This document shows positions 12,813 through 26,654 of a DNA stretch of 64,000 nt, in pieces. The DNA lies in assembly GCA_964035545.1 (NCBI GenBank), contig OZ037771.1, positions 7,482,690 to 7,546,689 of the forward strand. Reading direction: 5' to 3'. The notes beneath the pieces were generated by a model. The model made no database searches. It was given only the letters and a program-made list of their open reading frames with translations, and had not been told where the DNA came from. This DNA comes from Bugula neritina. Taxonomy: Eukaryota; Bryozoa; Gymnolaemata; Cheilostomatida; Bugulidae. The first letter of the stretch is position 1, and each line of letters starts with the position of its first letter. Position numbers and translations under genes: made by a program.

Positions 12813-15800
12813 ATGGATCCTTACATGTACAAAATACTGGCAATTTCTCTTGCACTAAGTTCTATCGTCCTCCTCATAGGGTTGAAAAGTAAGTATGCTT
12901 AATTATTAAAGTACAGGTACATATTTTTATTATACAGTAATTATTTTAATTTAAGTTGTTTTTTCTTTGAATATATTTGGTTCTCTACTCTTCATCAATA
13001 ATTGCAAGTTATCTGCACTCACTTGCATGAATTAAATATGCATTTATGTGAATGCAGGTTAAATTTATATAAAAGCGTTTTATTTCATTTGTGAGAGTTT
13101 GTTGGGCTTTGCCAATAAACATTTGTGCATGAAATATGCTTTTGTTGATATATTTGTTGTTGTAAATGTGAAATTATATAGAAAATCTTTCATTTTCTAG
13201 ATCAGGAAAGTGAATATGATCTGGTTATTATAGTATTATCAGCCAGGGATCACTTCTTTCAGCGAAGTATGATTCGTGAAACCTGGAAAACATCAGCTGC
13301 AAATGTCAGGTACTGTTTTAAGTATTTGTAATAAAAACATTTTACTGTATTTGAGTTTCATGTCTATGATAACGATATGTGATAAGTTAAGCATGATGTT
13401 TCATGTATTTCCCTGTAACTAAGGTAATCTGATACAGTGTAAAGACGCTGTTTGCTGTCGGGAACGAGTGTCTGATACATCCAAGTGACAGAATCGATGA
13501 GTTTAGCTGCCGTATGTGGAATATTTCTCTGGAAGGTTTGCTTTTAAATAATAATATGAAATTCATTGTTAAAAGTTTCATCACACATGAGTGTGTCAGT
13601 ATTTATGTTTGATAAATGTTTGCTTTTTAAATTTTTATATTCACTTGTGTTTTCTTTTTCACAAGTCAGTTTAAACATCTAACATATTTCTCCGCTGTTT
13701 ACTTTTAGATTTATCAATTTGCAGAAACTGTTTTATAAATAAATTTTGGCTAAAATCGAAGGACTAGAGTCACTAGACTATGATGCTTCTTAGAATACTT
13801 TTTTGAATATATAGTAACATGCTAAAAAGAGATTAGTGTGGCAGTTTTCTGCTATATTTTATTTTAGAATATAAATCTTTGTTGCTAATTTTAGAAAAGT
13901 TTTGTTTAGATATTAAACCATCATAAATCTTGTAAAATTTATATACTTTTCCAGATGTTGATGATGAAACGCTTCACAGTTGGAGTTACCCCTCCTCGAA
14001 CATTCCTTTTAAGTCATCACCTGGCATGAAATTCATCTTCAATGTATGTTCTGGTAAAACTATCATTGCCTTTTTTACTACAGACATTATTTTTGCTGCA
14101 GTTATCTTTCAATGAATTTCATTGATTAATTGCAGGTTATTCATCCAATAGAAGTACACGAACTAACTATTCAGAGCAGCTGTCTAAGAGAATTAAAAAG
14201 AGGAAATATAACAATAACTTTGTATGATCGAAAAACAGATGTAAGTCAAATATTTTTGTAGGTACACTTTTTCACACACCAAACAATTCTTATTTAATTA
14301 AGTTGAGGCATTCAGCCTACCAAGCTTGAGTTTTAAACACAAGCACTTGAATTCTAATTTGCACCTGTAACTCAAGAATGAGCCTTAAACAAGGTTTGCT
14401 TCTGGACATTCTCTTAACATGAGTGCAATTAGTTTTAGGTAAAGCTTTACTAATCTATAAACAGATGATGGCTGGTAAAAAAAATTGCCCTCTATAACGC
14501 TTTTTTTTCAAAAAACTTTTCAAATGTTTTCTACAGGAAGGTTTGACATCAGTTGACCTTGACTTTGAAAACACCACCAGCTCATTTGATACACACATAA
14601 CTGAGATAAGGATTCCACAGAACTCTATACTGCTCCCAAAGGTAAAGCTCATTTGCAGAGAAATTACATTTTTTGTTTTTTTCCTGGTTGTGTTTTACTC
14701 GAGTACTCTTACCCTTTAACATCGTATAGTCAAAACAAGTAACGCTTGTCACTGTTACCCAGCAGTATTATGTTGAGGTCTTTTTCCTATTTTTAGGGCT
14801 TTGAAGGTGTGGTAGCGGTGGAAGGTGGCAAGTGTTCCAGTGAAATACTGAAAGAAATGAAATGCAGCCCGTTCTTAGACTGTGTAAGTGATAATCAAAT
14901 ACACCAACAGTGCAGCAGTTGTCTTATTTTTAAATTTTCTTTGAATACGCAATATAATAATAGTTTTTGATGTGGTCCCATAACACCAGGTTTATTCTTT
15001 TACGTGAAAACAGACCTTGAATTTGGATTTGTTTACTTAAATTCATGTGGCTATAGCCTATAGGTCTATCTGCTCAAACTATTGGCTAAAATTTTGAGTT
15101 ATAATTTATTACATTTACATTTTCATGCTGTCCACATTATATACACTAAATTTTTATGTTAATAATTGGAGTTTTTTCTTTTTTGCATTTCATGAACTTG
15201 GTTAAACAACTCTTGCTTAGTCTTGATTATTATAGAGTTTTCTACTTATTATTGTAGGTAGACAGTAGGTTTGACCCTGTAGTTGGAATGAACTTCAAGA
15301 TATTAGGTAATTGTTTTGAAATATTTTTGGCTATTACATATAAGTAATAAGTCATCTATTTTTAATAAACAAATTTACCATAACATGTTTTTCCAAAGTT
15401 CCTTGCAATTTTTGACACAATATTTAAAATGTGTTTGCGATGGTGTCACTTCTCATATATTATTGTATTTGTCATGGTTTTTCTCTGTTAGTTATTTTAA
15501 ATATTGCTTTTTTCTAGTTCTCATTTTGTAGACAAAAATAGACTTAGAGGTTTCATTCAGGATCGCCCCTATCGTCAAGATGCATGGTCATTGGTTCAGA
15601 AAAAACGTTTGAGTGAATTGCAACAGGAATCTAGTCTCCATAAAGACATGCTCTTCATTGATGCTGTAGATACGTACAGGAATCTTCCAGAAAAACTTCT
15701 GCAGTCTCTGCAATGGTAAAAGAATATACGGAACAAACCCAACCTTTTTTAAATTCTGACTAGTTTCAGTATGTATGTGTGATATATCATGTGGCTTGTT

Positions 15801-18350
15801 GTGTTTAATATTATAGAAATATTTATTGTCTAGACTGAAAGAAAATAGTAATATGAAAAACGGCTACATCATAAGTTACTATAAGTGTATTTGCAAGTTG
15901 CAAGTGTAAGTGGCAAGTGTAAAGATGAGTGAAAATGCTAGGTTTTTATACCAGTCAAAAAGGTTAGCTATTGTGTAGTAGCCATGATGAGTGTGGAAAA
16001 GGCATAATATAGCTGACATAGCTGTGATGATACATGAAAAGCTATAATGAATTAGAGAAAAGCTTTCCTAACATATGTAAAGTCCCAACATAGCTAAATC
16101 TTTGTTCAATGTCAGTTTTGTTTCTAAGAAAGAACAAAGAATATGCTAAGAACTGTAGATATTAATGACTGAATATTTTCTGTTGCAACTCATTAGTAAC
16201 TGGTGCAATCTTTTATCTTTATTTCTAGTACCCATTTTTATAGGCTGAGAACTTTCAATTAATTTAGGGTGTTTAGCTCTCAAATGTTGTCTAAACCCAA
16301 TCTTTATTCTGTAAATTATATTGAAGCCCTTTTAGTGTTGTCTGAGCAGTAAACCAATATATATTGTTGATGACATGTTTTGTGTGTGTAGGTTGTATAT
16401 GAATATGAATGTCAACTACATTATGAAAACTGATGATGACTGCTATGTCAATGTCCCTCTAGTGGTAAGAAAACTCCAACAAATGAGATCAGCCAACTTA
16501 ACTCAGAGAGTGTGGCTAGGAAAGTGAGTCTATGCTCTATACGGATATCATGGCATGTTTCTATTTTCTATTAGTTATAGTTTTACTTTTATCATTTTAC
16601 TTTTCAAGTATCCAATAGTGTATTAAGAGACTGTCTGTGGTGTACTAAGTATATTTTTATGCAATTCCTTGGCACACATTGAAGTCATTCTGCGACTTGA
16701 CAGATTGTGTCTTGTTAGAAAGCCTTTGATGTACTGATATAAACCAGCATAAAGTTCTGTCTACAGTAGTAATATATTCATACTGTGGGTAGACAGAAGC
16801 GCTTAAAAGAGCTATTACTACGATATCATATAATCACACATAATAGTAATAAGAATTTCACATGTACATTTTATAAATAGATCTCTGGTTTTCTAATAAT
16901 ATAATATTGCTGGTTGACGACTCGAGGCAGCTAAAAACGTAAATGCTCAAACTGTTCAATAATATATTCTCAAAGTCTTGTTGTCTTCTTTAATTGTAAA
17001 ATATACTATTACATGATTGGTTTAAGTCATTCATTTTTAACTTTTGGATATGAAAAGATACACCCGACATCTACTGTGAGAGAATTTACTTCTTACACAC
17101 ATGTGCACTTGGACTATGCTATGCTAAACGTCAGTTATCTACTTTCTATAGTATCTCTTTCTATTAGAATAAGTTTATAGAGGGCTTCACACGCTGACTG
17201 CTTTGCCTAACATTACTAATAACTCTTACAAGATTTGAATAATCAATTTAACACATCACACTAGGCAAGCAATCTCTATCCAAAGTACTATAGCATAATT
17301 TCCTATCAATGGAATTATATAATTCTAAATAACTGGTCAATTCATGTAGTAATAACTATCTGCAAGTCTGCATGGCAGTTAATTCTAATATTTGGTATAG
17401 ATTATATGTTTTTTCCAGTCATAATTGCTCCTGTGCCCCATCTGACTAAGTCCTTTGCCTGATTTAACTAAAACCCCTTCTATCAGGGGTTTTCTCACTG
17501 GGATAGTGACTATAAACTTGCATGAGATTTTTGGTCGAGTTATTTTTAAATGAATTCTATTTACACTGCATTAGCTTATTATAAAGTCTTTTCACCTCTG
17601 TGCCCACATGAAGTGCTGTATGAATGTCATGTGACTAGTTTCAGAAAGATGTGGGCTGTGTACGATCACGGCAAATGGGCTGAGCACACCTACAATGCTT
17701 TAACCTACCCCTGGTTTGCCTGTGGATCCGGGTACATCATATCATCAGATGTTGGGGCGTATCTCACCTCTGCCCACCCTCATCTACACAGGTTTCAGGT
17801 ATCAAGACTGTTAAGGATCTAATGTTCAGATTCTTAGGTTATTAAGACTGTCCTTTTTATATAATGTTAGTATGAAAACAATACTATATGTATTATTATC
17901 CTATAGGTGCATCTAATGAGGTGTATTTCTGTAAAAAAAAGTATTTTTCACCAAGTATTAAAATATTTGTATTTTATCTATAATTTTTTATAATAAATAT
18001 TTGTTTATTGACTAAAATTGTAATTCGACAGCTTTTAAAGTTTGCTGACAGCGTAAATTAGTCAGCTGTTTCAGTTACTAATTATATAATACGTATTTTT
18101 GAAGGTATTATAAATTCATCTGCCATTTAATTACTGTGTTTAAAACTGATATAAAACCTAATTTCCTAAACAGGGTGAGGATGTGTCTATGGGCATCTGG
18201 CTCTCCTCCCTTACTATCCGCTACGTGGAAGATGAGAGTTTCAGCTGTGTTCTGCCTGAAGATGGCGTCACTGATAGTCTGGTGTCTATACCTGAGCTTA
18301 CAGGTGCTGACATGAAGCAGGTTCATGCTGAGTTAACCTCTGACCTCTAG
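12813..18350 (+). CDS. B3GALNT2: B3GALNT2-type beta-1,3-N-acetylgalactosaminyltransferase (GT31)
   Basis: B3GALNT2 adds GalNAc in beta-1,3 linkage to GlcNAc on O-mannose glycans of alpha-dystroglycan in the ER. I joined 12 exons: 12813-12888, 13201-13309, 13438-13511, 13955-14043, 14136-14240, 14537-14641, 14797-14883, 15258-15306, 15532-15715, 16392-16523, 17639-17798, 18174-18350. They total 1347 nt in one frame, 448 residues; the human protein has 500. Residues 8-24 form a single signal-anchor helix, as in a type II enzyme. Diagnostic motifs are YDLVIIVLSAR, IRETWK, FIDAVDTYRNLPEKLL, the metal-binding DDD in YIMKTDDDCY (307-309), YPWFACGSGYIIS and GEDVSMGIW. The VVDTYRN-like stretch and the long insert between IRETW and that motif favour B3GALNT2 over other GT31 members. 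The acceptor at 15532 rather than 15518 is chosen because the earlier AG brings an in-frame stop. Confidence 0.93.
17415..17511 (+). mobile_element. tRNA-derived SINE, 3' fragment
   Basis: Carries only the body and tail: CCAGTCATAATTGCTCCTGTG, AAGTCCTTTGCC, AAACCCCTTCTATCAGGGGTT and TCTCACTGGGATAGTGACT. The tRNA head is missing. It lies in the B3GALNT2 intron before exon 11. Confidence 0.8.
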
Positions 18351-18438
18351 GTGAGAGTTATATACTGTATAGGTGAGGGTTATATACTGTATAGGTGAGA
18401 GTTATATACTGTATAGGTGAGAGTTATATACTGTATAG
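18351..18438 (+). repeat. Four-copy 22-bp repeat immediately after the B3GALNT2 stop, each copy donor-like
   Basis: Units at 18351, 18373, 18395 and 18417 read GTGAG(A/G)GTTATATACTGTATAG. The array begins at the first base after the TAG stop, so every unit creates TAG followed by GTGAG, which matches a 5' splice donor. A strong acceptor (T-rich run then AG at 18677-18678) lies downstream, so a 3' UTR intron is likely. Confidence 0.85.
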
Positions 18439-18678
18439 GTGACATGCATTGTCATGCAGTTGGCATACAAAGCAATATTATTGTTCACCATGCCATTAGG
18501 TGAAACATTCAAGTGTTTCATGTATATTTCATGCTATGAAAATAGTTGGGCACAGTATTTCTAAATGTCAACCTTGTTGCAAGTATTTGTGCATTTTAGT
18601 TGTTTTAAAATCACCAAGTGGAAAACATGGGTTAGAAAAACAGTAAAGTCTAGTTTTGAATTATTTTATTTTTTTTAG

Positions 18679-18975
18679 GGTTGGATTTCCAAGTTGAACT
18701 ACGTTGTGTTGGTAGTACACCCGAATTACAGCAGTCTGATCAGAGTAATGCATTGTGTTGAAGGAAGAGGTCTGCGTATCCCTGGGTCTGCAAGGAGGAA
18801 CTTTAGCACAGAGGCAGCAGAAGTCTCATTAGCCAATACAATTAACTATATTCTATATTTTATTGTAAATAACAGTGTATTCAGTTTAATGAATGAGCTT
18901 TAATTGTTCCAAAACTTTGTTTTACGGAAATTTGTTGTTTAATCTATTTTACAAATAAATTGTATTTTACTATAA
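18679..18975 (+). other. Probable 3' UTR exon and polyadenylation signal of B3GALNT2
   Basis: Begins after the pyrimidine-rich acceptor TTTTTTTTAG and runs to an AATAAA at 18954-18959. A 69-codon open frame at 18694-18903 has no recognisable features, and I regard it as chance. Confidence 0.45.
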
Positions 18976-21900
18976 TTATTTTAAGATACTACTATATTTA
19001 ATTTACACCACGTGCTCTATGAACTTCATTGAATGCATTGATTTTAAAAGAAGATGTAAAATATAGCATGAGTTGTAGCTACACTGATAAATTAATTGCA
19101 TTGACCTATTTAATTGTGCACTATGATGTAGGCCATATAGACATAGCCTTAGTACCTCATGCATTATGTTGAAATAGTCGTATATCCTGAGTAATATTCA
19201 TGCACGCATTATTTTTCTTCAACTCTCATTGAATTGACAAAACAATTAAATTAGAATAAAGTGTACAGAATTACCCCACTTTTCTACAAAAAAATTGCAC
19301 TATTCTACATGAAAAAGTTATTTTTAGGATTCTTAAAATAGCCGTGATGACATAAATAAGTTTGGAAATTAATGATCAAAAGTTGTCTGTATTTAATATA
19401 TTCAGTAGCTTGGCTTGTCCTTTACGTCCAGCTGCTGCCACTGAATAGAGGACAGCAGCTGCTGTCAATGGCTATTAAAGAGTGAGTTACCATTGTTAAC
19501 TCAGAGTTGACTGGCTAACATATCTATAAGTTAGCATTCTAGAGCATCACTTGCATTGTATTATATATACACTGCATACATTATATAAAGTATATTATAT
19601 ATATATTGCATACACTATATAAGGTATAATATACTTGAGGCATCCATCATATATAATATCTGAATATATAATAAAATGTGTATTGATTTAGAATATTTGT
19701 AACTCTTTGAATGCAAATGCAGGAAAACTTAAATCAATGTTGAGAAATTTAGGATAATCTGATTAATTACTCCTCATAAATAATTTTACCATCAAAAAAT
19801 AATTTACAGAATGTCCAGTGCTATATTATGTAATCTACATACAAGCTCAAATATTACTTTATATTATATCTTATGAATCCAATATACAGACTGGTTGGGC
19901 TTTTATGAATACACTTTTTATAACATGTTAATTATCATTCAAACTTATAATACTCTCACGCAAGTTTAAAGTCACTATCTCTGTGAGAAACCCCTGATGG
20001 AAGGGGTTTTGTTAGATTGGGCTAAGGACTTATTCATATGAGGCACAGGAGCAATTATGACTGAATGCTCTTCCTAACATCACCAATAGCCTTTGTTGGG
20101 TTCGAACCCATGACTTCGTGTTTAATAAGCAAACCCTCTAACCACTACACCACTAGGCTGCTCTTTTATAATAGTGTCCCATTTATATTTCTATCAAAAA
20201 TGCCCCCCCCCCCCCAACAAGCTTTTTTACTTCATTAGAAAGTTTAAGATTTCATTACTAAATTTCTCTAAAATAAAGTGCAATAAATTCCATGTTACAG
20301 GAGCGCATGCTCATTTCACCAGACAGTAAAATCGATTCCACAGTGTGCAAAACTTTTAATTGCTGGTAAAAATTATATAAAGTTTCCAGTTAACTAATAA
20401 TTAAAAAAATAACTCAATCACAAGATTTCTTATCAATACTATTAATTTATTTTCAAAACATTCTTATGTCTTCAAACAGAAGTTTTAAAAACCAAAGTAT
20501 AATTTTGATATCCGAGATTTTCAGTTGATGTTAGCAACTTGTTGTAATAAATTTAGAGTTACAAAAGGCCAACTGTAATGAAGTATATAGGTTAAAGCTG
20601 TAGTGACTAAGTTTAAGTTTTCAGTTACCTTCTGTCAAACTGAAAAGGTGCAACACATGTTTTAAGTGTCAATTTTAAAAATTTATGTATTCTATAAGAG
20701 AAAAGGACTAAAGGACCAATAAATCTGCCATTATGACATAACTGATGCTACCAACTATTAGTAAACAGGTCTACCATTGTGGAGTGCATACTTGATGGAC
20801 AATATTACACTTGAAAACTATCGCTGTAAATAAGTTTGTTACAATTTGTCTGTTTGTTTGGCACGGGCCACTCTGTCTCATCTTTTATCCTTCTATTCTA
20901 TTTCTGACACATTTAATTTATTTGCCAGCTATACGTTACACATTCCTACACTCTGGCAAGTTAGCGCCAACAATAGCTTCACACTCTGTCAATAGTCCTA
21001 CAAAGCTGGTATTCATATAATTGCTTACTAATTAATGATTACACCCATCATTATTACTATAACTGTATATTCCAGACAGATAGATAGAGAAAAGCGTTTT
21101 TTTGCTTATAACATAAAACTTGTGTTAATAAGCTTTGTGGTTTTTAGGCTAAATTTTTGATAATTGAAATTGTTTTAAGAAAATCGCCAAATCATCTTAT
21201 GGATGCTTTATTTATAGCCAGTCTAGAAGTTTTTGAAGCTCTAAAGAAAGTTCTTTTTGAATACTAAATATTGTAAAATTAGGTGTTCAAAAAATGCTGT
21301 CATTTGATCCTGCCAATTAAACATGCTACCATTTATTCTTGCTATGTTTTAAAATAGCAGCAATGTTTTACCCTGAGAGTTTTTAAAAAAGGCATAGGCC
21401 TACTATTTTCCTAGAATTGGTGATGATTTATATTGTCTTTTCAAGTCTGCAAATGTCTGTTAATGTTTACTTCTACAATATTATTCAGAAAATTAGCTGA
21501 TCATATTCGAAGAGAAAGCGGTGTTGTAGAGCCATCATTTTTACTGCATAAACTATTTGTGTGCTATACATATAATATAACGCATGCAAATTTGTAGACA
21601 AAAAACAAAACAATATTTTTAGGCAGTATTTAAGCTTGTCTAGATATTTTTTCATAAACATTTCACTAGAAAAAAATTGATTAGTTTTGAAATTATCAAC
21701 CCTAAGTTTGAGCATAATGAGCTAACGTAATATTATGTTTTTAGTATAATATAAACTACTGCTTTATGTTTGGAAAGCCAAGTAAACAGTGAATATTAGA
21801 CAGTGGTAACTAGCTCAATAAATACATAAATAAACTTGGTGTGTACCACTTTGAAGTAGGGAGCTACATTGCTGTAGGTGTCAAGAGATTACTAAATTAA

Positions 21901-24285
21901 TAGCAATGTCATAAGAAGAGTGTTCAATGTAAATTACCTTTTGGCTCCACCAGTCTGCCCAATATTTCAGTCTATTCTAATTTGGAGATATTTAAGGGCC
22001 CCACTTTAAACTAACAATAGTGTAACCTTTCATGAGTTACATTGAGCCATAGTCACAGTTATTGTCAGATGAAATGAAACAAAATGTCATCAAAAGAAGA
22101 TGCGTTTACATTTTCCAGCCACTATATCCTGTTTCTACACTCATTATACCATGTTAATACTATAATATATTGAGTAAACATTTATACTTATATCAATAAC
22201 AATATATTATATATCTCCAACATCACAGATAGCTAGCATGGGTTTCCGTTGATAAGTAATAACTATTCTTTACTTTACTGTTGTCTTTTACCAGAAGTAA
22301 ATTGCTTAGAAGAGCTAAAAATTTATTTCTAGGGCTTTATCGTAGAGCTTTATTACTAAATTTTTTACAACTAGTGCCGTGAAAGCAATAAATATAACCA
22401 GAATCCTAGTTTTAGCCCATAGCTCAACTTTTTTTTTATAGAAAATGACCATACACTACTTTTCATGGAATATAATCGTACTATATTTAAAGCAAAACAT
22501 ATAAAGTTGGTTTCAGTATCTACATTATAGCCATCAAAAATATATAATTTTGCAATCTTCTTTCAAGATTTAAGTATATTGAAATAAATTTAAAGGTGAT
22601 AAAATAAACTACTTTAGTTTTCACGTGCAGAAACATTTCTTAGCTGATAAATTACAAAAAAAGTTTTGCAGTATGTAAATACTTGGTAATTAGCCACAGG
22701 CCGCTCATTTCTTGTAATTATTTTCTTGGGGACTAGTTGCCTGCACGTGTTTCTAATAGTTGAATATTCTGTTTTATTGTTATAAGATTGCACAACATGG
22801 GCAACATTTTTAATTTTTTGTTTCACTGAATTTTACACCGCAAACCACATGGATGATGTGAAACAGAAGATACATGTAGATGAGTGAGAAAAGACATGTG
22901 ATATACCAGCTTTACTAGAGACATGTAAACAACCTAGAGAATATTTCTTAAGTATGGGCATTAAAACATTACAAGTATAACAGTGAGTAGATAATTTGGT
23001 TCGTTTTGCTATATCAGTATCAATAATTTAGTTTTTACGACTTAAACTGCATAAAATAGTCTTAGAATGAGGTCAGTTTAAAAAAAAGTAAAATGCTCTG
23101 TCTAGAAAACTGTTAGAAAAAGTATAATGCTTCGTTTTAGATTACTAAAAATCTGCATGTTTAATTAGCTTATTTGCCCTTACATTTTATTTTAAGCTTT
23201 AAAATATTATGCTTCAATTATGCAATGTGCCATACATTATCAACAGCCAATACGCTACATAAAGTTACAAATTCTAACAATAATTTTTTCAAAGCAGAAA
23301 AATAACTTTTTGATTAATAATCTAGTGTTCGCCATCCGTAAATACAAAACTATAATATTTGATTGACAAAATAACGACAACATTATTCTGTTTAGTGGCT
23401 GGAAAAATGCCAAAAAATTAGTTCAGCAGAAACAGTACAATGTTAAAGCTAGAACTCTACATCTTATGCACTAAATATCAAAACATGGAAATATGGCGTA
23501 GGCAGCATTTTTTCATGAAAGAAAATATATAATATTTTATTGAGTTATGCAGGTTAAAGCTACCTTGCACTATAATTTCTTGTATTGGCGTATACAGGAG
23601 TGGATCCATCCCTGTATTGTCAGACAGTGGTGGATGAGCATAGCCTGAGGGTGTTCTCATGACTGTAACGGAGAATAAAGATGGGCTCCTAATAATAGCA
23701 ATCATCAGAACTAAAATCTATACAAATTGTGATGTCACTGCAGAGCTATTATATAATCTATTGGACTCTACAAAGGCTACTTATGAATATAGATACATTC
23801 TGTGTGTGTATATATACAAGTAGATCATGGTTGCTTTAATTAATGTTTGTTGAGATGTAGAGTAGAACACATTTATCAGCAGAGAAACTAATATAATACA
23901 ATAATACACACTTTATTGGTGGTGAAACTTTGTTATCTTAAGGTAAATAAAATAATTTATACCTATGTCAAGTTTGTTTAAAACTTTTTTGCTATTCCTA
24001 AAGGTGTACAGATTTTTGTACATTTTTATTTTTTTAAAAAAATAAAATAAAACTATGATAGGCAATATTTATTTAAATGTAATTCTTCACTGAATTTTGT
24101 TATCATATTCTGATAAATAATTATTGTCCTAAATATTTTAGACTTTGTTTTAAAAAGTTGTAGTAATTTGTATGTATATATTTGAAGACTTTTGCATAGA
24201 ATTTGTTTCAATAATTCAGTTATACAAGTTTAATTAAATTAAGTTTGCACAAATTTTATCAGATTAGTTTTTGCCCGGTCACTGA
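18976..24285. other. Intergenic region upstream of the bHLH gene
   Basis: About 5.3 kb of AT-rich DNA with no exon I can support. It holds one reverse SINE (19971-20164), a run of C near 20203-20216 and TA-rich simple sequence near 19555-19680. The part near the bHLH gene (about 23.8-24.28 kb) presumably includes its promoter, but I see no distinctive motif. Confidence 0.6.
19971..20164 (-). mobile_element. tRNA-derived SINE, full-length copy
   Basis: The best copy in the window, in reverse. On the minus strand it starts AGCCTAGTGGTGTAGTGGTT (box A-like), then ATGGGTTCGAACCCA (box B), then a body with GGTGATGTTAGGAAGAGCAT and TTGCTCCTGTGCCTCAT, and ends TCAGGGGTTTCTCACAGAG. The Pol III promoter boxes and the multi-copy body make this a SINE rather than a tRNA gene. 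Confidence 0.88.
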
Positions 24286-25472
24286 ATGGCTGACTACACT
24301 TCGTCTACTGTCCAAGATTCTCCAGCACTGGCCACTTGTCACTCTTCAGTTTCCACAAACCTGGGTGAACCACCACACATGGCCACTGACTACAGAGCTA
24401 ACTATCCCCAATACTATCAGCCCAGCTGCCTTTACGACCAGCAACCATACTGGCAGCACGCACCGGAGTCCAGCACTTACTATGGCAGCTCTATACATTC
24501 ACCCATAGTTGGTGAGACAGCAAATTTCTCTATTTCAAGTTTTGTTAGTTTGTTAGATAAAACTAGGGTGCATGCTCATGTTTAGGTCAGAATAATTTGT
24601 GATAGAAATTTAGCTGAATGAGCTGAAAATACCAATAAACTTTTTCATATTTTATTTTGTTGTGTAAAGGTTTCTAGATTGAAATCCAGATAGTAATGCA
24701 TTGACTTAATAGCTAATAAATAATATTACTATACTAGATTATTTCCATCTATTTATTTATAAAGCATTTCATTCACATGAAAGTTTAGCTATTATTTAAA
24801 TCAATCAGTTGGTTGTAACAAATATATTAATTTAGAAAAAAATTTGTTTAGGGGATTTGTCTTTCTCCTATTTGGTGTTGATTTATACTAGTAGAAGTGT
24901 TCACACTGTTTGGCAGTTGGTGGCTACACCCTTCTCAAAGAAAATATTTGAATTTATTTTTTCTAATTTTGTTGTGTATAAATTTATAAATTCCTGTAGC
25001 AGTGTATTGACTAATGCTACAGCTGATTTGCTTCTACCTATTTTTTTCTCTTATAAATTGTGGTTCATTTGCTAAAATTGACTTTTATTAAAATCAGCCA
25101 GTTTATTTTATTGCCTACACATTAAATTATATATTATATTTATTCATGAGATTATTCTCTTATTTAGTGTTTATTTATACTGTTGTAAGTTTTTGCTCTA
25201 CTTGGTAGATGGTGGCTATGGCCCTCAATCTTGCATGCCTTCTACTCACCCATATCCACAGTGTGAACTCTCCCAACAAAAAAAACCCAAAAGACGTCGT
25301 GTCACCACTGTCAACCAGCGAAGAGCTGCCAATGTCCGAGAAAGAAAGAGGATGTGTAGTCTAAATACTGCCTTTGACAAGCTTCGCAAGGTGGGTGCAT
25401 GTGTGCACAAAAATAGTAAAATAATTATGAGTATTTCATTATGCAAGAGGTTTGAATATTGCATGCCTATAT

Positions 25473-25512
<40 letters not shown>

Positions 25513-25573
25513 TGAGTGTGTGTGTGTGTGTGTGCGTGTGCGTGTGCGTGTGCGTGTGCGTGTGCGTGTGCGT

Positions 25574-25616
<43 letters not shown>

Positions 25617-26629
25617 AGTGTGCGTGTGTGTGCGAGTGTGTGCGAGTGTGTAGTGTGTGTGTGTGTGCGCGCGCATGCCTAGTATATGTAATATATTATA
25701 TAACATAGTATACCCTTTGCTTCAACTTCATATGTTTTTGGTAGTGTTTCTCTTTCATTTTTCTCTGTTGCGTTGCATTATTCTAGAGAGTTCCAACATT
25801 TACATTTGAGAAGAGGTTGTCTCGGATTGAGACATTGCGACTTGCTATTGGTTACATTGGATTCATGACTGACTTGTTAACACAGCAAGGGGTTTGTGCA
25901 GAGTATATACACCAGGTATGTGTGTTACACGCCTATGCTGCAGAACCCACATGTTCTGTGCATATAATATATAGACTATTCACAGACAAAGTTCTTAATT
26001 GTGCAGTGAAGTATTCAATGATACATGTAAATAATGCCATAAATAAAATAAAGGTTCCTTAGTTTTGGCTACCAACTAGAATAATGGCCATTATTTAAAA
26101 CTCTGCTTCCCAGAGGAAAACATTTTATGCTATGCTTATGTAAAGTAGCCATTGCCTAGTTTTGGAGTCACACGGCTTTAGTGCATCTAAAAATATGGCC
26201 ACCAACTGCATATTTTAGATGACGCGGAGCATTCAGTCAGATTCTAATAATGAGATTTCATCTTCACCGGAGAGTTCAGACAGCTTGGAGTATGCTGATC
26301 ACAACATGACTACTTTCCCTCATTCTAACTCTAGCAACAGCTACATGAACAGTAACATGTACCTCTACAGTGGCTGTGGGAACGCCTATTCAGTGGATTA
26401 TCATGGTAGCTACACATCAAGTACTGCCAATGTGGTTCTAAATGAAAATGTGACTCCTAGTTTCAGTGCAGACTACATGTGTAGAGCAGAGTCTACTGCA
26501 GATTCGGTTATGGGGGGTGTGGTTGGTCTGAATGAGAATTGTGACACAGACGGTGAAGAAATAGATAAGGAGAGGAATGTCTTGGAGAGTGAAACAGAAG
26601 GTGTCATTATTGTGAGTCAGCAATTGTAG
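24286..26629 (+). CDS. Fer3-like bHLH transcription factor
   Basis: A DNA-binding bHLH factor of the Fer3/Ptf1a group, which acts in neural and endodermal fate decisions in other animals. Four exons, 24286-24511, 25209-25390, 25787-25915 and 26219-26629, keep one frame and give 315 residues. The bHLH spans about 111-167: basic region [14 protein letters not shown], helix 1 [11 protein letters not shown], loop [12 protein letters not shown], helix 2 [18 protein letters not shown]. The loop and helix 2 match Fer3/FERD3L more closely than Ptf1a. An intron splits the domain just before the loop (after K136). The N-terminus is Tyr/Ser/Pro-rich with no domain, and the C-terminus is Ser/Asn-rich then acidic. 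This is longer than vertebrate FERD3L, and the extra length is low-complexity. Family assignment is firm, the exact orthologue less so. Confidence 0.9.
25474..25673. repeat. (GT)n / (GTGTGC)n microsatellite within the bHLH-splitting intron
   Basis: About 200 bp of alternating pyrimidine-purine sequence: GT runs, then a block of GTGTGC hexamers, then mixed GT and GAGT. It lies 84 bp after the exon 2 donor. Such sequence can adopt Z-DNA. Confidence 0.95.
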
Positions 26630-26648
26630 TTAGCGTTTATTATTTTGT

Positions 26649-26654
26649 AATAAA
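26649..26654 (+). terminator. Polyadenylation signal of the bHLH gene
   Basis: AATAAA 20 bp after the stop codon, giving a very short 3' UTR. A second AATAAA follows near 26675. On the opposite strand 26636-26641 also reads AATAAA, facing the rhodanese gene. Confidence 0.6.

Noticed and set aside
15504-15531. Acceptor at 15517 for B3GALNT2 exon 9
   Set aside because: Joined in phase it reads LILstop. The AG at 15530-15531 gives DKNRLRGF in frame.
18694-18903. 69-codon open frame after B3GALNT2
   Set aside because: It lies in the likely 3' UTR exon, with no start context or domain.
20060-20164. A tRNA gene on the minus strand
   Set aside because: It has box A and B, but no clean cloverleaf, and it is followed by the same body as the other SINE copies.
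25467-25708. Val/Cys- and His/Thr-rich open frames over the GT tract
   Set aside because: Dinucleotide repeats read as protein. The real bHLH exon ends at 25390.
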